64,000 nt of DNA, taken from Microbacterium testaceum (GTDB lineage: Bacteria > Actinomycetota > Actinomycetes > Actinomycetales > Microbacteriaceae). Below the pieces are notes generated by a model that did no database searches, had not been told where the DNA came from, and saw nothing but the letters and a program-made list of their open reading frames with translations. This document shows, in pieces, positions 63,792 to 64,000 of this stretch. The translations under genes were made by a program, and so were the position numbers. How positions within the stretch are numbered: the first letter of the stretch is position 1; each line of letters begins with the position of its first letter. The stretch is taken from the NCBI RefSeq assembly GCF_029761935.1, contig NZ_CP121699.1:1860001-1924000 (forward strand), given 5' to 3'.

Positions 63792-63829
63792 TAGCATCGG
63801 AACATCGCCGGATGTTGGTCACACCAACA
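63792..63829 (+). promoter_or_regulatory. Probable promoter and operator (TAGCAT; TGTTGGT-n3-ACCAACA)
   Basis: TAGCAT (63792-63797) fits a -10. The perfect 7-bp inverted repeat with a 3-bp centre (63813-63829) lies just downstream of the expected start site, a repressor position. The next gene starts at 63914. Confidence 0.55.
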
Positions 63830-63913
63830 CTGACGCCGCCGCCTCGAGCGGCTCGCCCCGCTGCTGTGGCTCCCGTCTCGACGCCTGTCTTCTCGACTCC
63901 TCCGGAGGCCCTC

Positions 63914-64000
63914 GTGTCTGCCGCTCCACCCGTCTCGATCGCCGCCCTGCGCGGCGTGCGCCTGGCCTCGGGCGCCCTCGTCGACATCGCGCTCGACGGC
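63914..64000 (+). CDS. Probable amidohydrolase-type enzyme (N-terminus only)
   Basis: 29 residues to the right edge. GTG 63914 follows CGGAGG at good distance. The sequence VSIAALRGVRLASGALVDIALDG resembles the beta-strand start of composite-domain amidohydrolases (cytosine deaminase, allantoinase and similar), where a short strand and a glycine turn precede the metal barrel. The rest is outside, so the function is a guess from neighbourhood and a short motif. Confidence 0.5.
   Translation, partial: MSAAPPVSIAALRGVRLASGALVDIALDG

Larger units (their letters stand above)
63582..63913. other. Divergent regulatory region with palindromes
   Basis: 332 bp, no gene. It contains the multi-arm repeat at 63642-63706, the palindrome CGACAACTTTGTCG (63736-63749), a TAGCAT hexamer (63792-63797) and TGTTGGT-CAC-ACCAACA (63813-63829). 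CGGAGG precedes the GTG at 63914. Confidence 0.6.

Overview
The window reads as chromosomal DNA of a very high-GC actinomycete of the family Microbacteriaceae, most likely Microbacterium. The grounds are the extreme GC3, the actinobacterial gene complement (split purS/purQ, sterol-carrier-like protein beside pur genes, DUF222-HNH protein, CebR-type operators, LAxTG-type cell-wall anchor) and many start codons placed 6-7 nt behind a TANNNT -10 hexamer, as in actinobacterial leaderless mRNAs. I see no rRNA, tRNA, CRISPR array, prophage or insertion sequence.

Layout. 1-3.3 kb: purM-purF followed by a coupled MFS gene (minus). 3.4-5.5 kb: two small unknown genes and a LacI regulator. 5.6-12.7 kb: hexuronate operon (fructuronate reductase, idonate-type dehydrogenase, MHS permease, mannonate dehydratase, KDPG aldolase, KDG kinase) behind a promoter with a palindromic operator and a 20-codon leader ORF. 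12.8-16.8 kb: sterol-carrier-like gene, purD, MarR, methyltransferase, lipoprotein. 17-19.1 kb: ice-binding-type wall-anchored protein, a hypothetical gene, and a C15 tract. 19.2-27.4 kb: PadR-controlled DHA2 efflux pump, BCCT transporter, purC, NCS2 permease, NhaA. 27.7-33 kb: lipoprotein, MprF-like protein and a divergent two-component system. 33-41 kb: CebR-like LacI regulator, a frameshifted HNH gene, and a cellobiose-type ABC operon with GH1 beta-glucosidase behind two CebR-like boxes. 41.2-42.2 kb: purSQ. 42.3-46 kb: GntR and a ureidoglycolate lyase-like/FAD/2-hydroxyacid dehydrogenase cluster. 46-52.4 kb: transglycosylase, ROK regulator and a ChvE-MmsA-MmsB-type sugar ABC system with an unusual intercistronic hairpin array. 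52.5-57.8 kb: TctCBA tripartite carboxylate transporter with a CitA/CitB-type two-component pair. 57.8-64 kb: MobA-like and XdhC-like maturation factors, amidohydrolase, XRE-cupin regulator, VanB-type reductase, MFS, and the start of another gene with an amidohydrolase-like N-terminus.

Functionally, five dispersed pieces of the purine pathway (purM-F, D, C, S-Q) alternate with regulated uptake-and-catabolism cassettes for hexuronates, beta-glucosides, monosaccharides, carboxylates and probably purine or N-heterocycle compounds. Each cassette carries its own regulator, and several have visible palindromic operators. The most unusual signals are the over-used GGATGC/GCATCC word, shared leaderless promoters on purM/purD/purC, locus-specific multi-copy intergenic palindromes, the hairpin arrays behind ABC binding-protein genes, and enzymes missing expected metal ligands.
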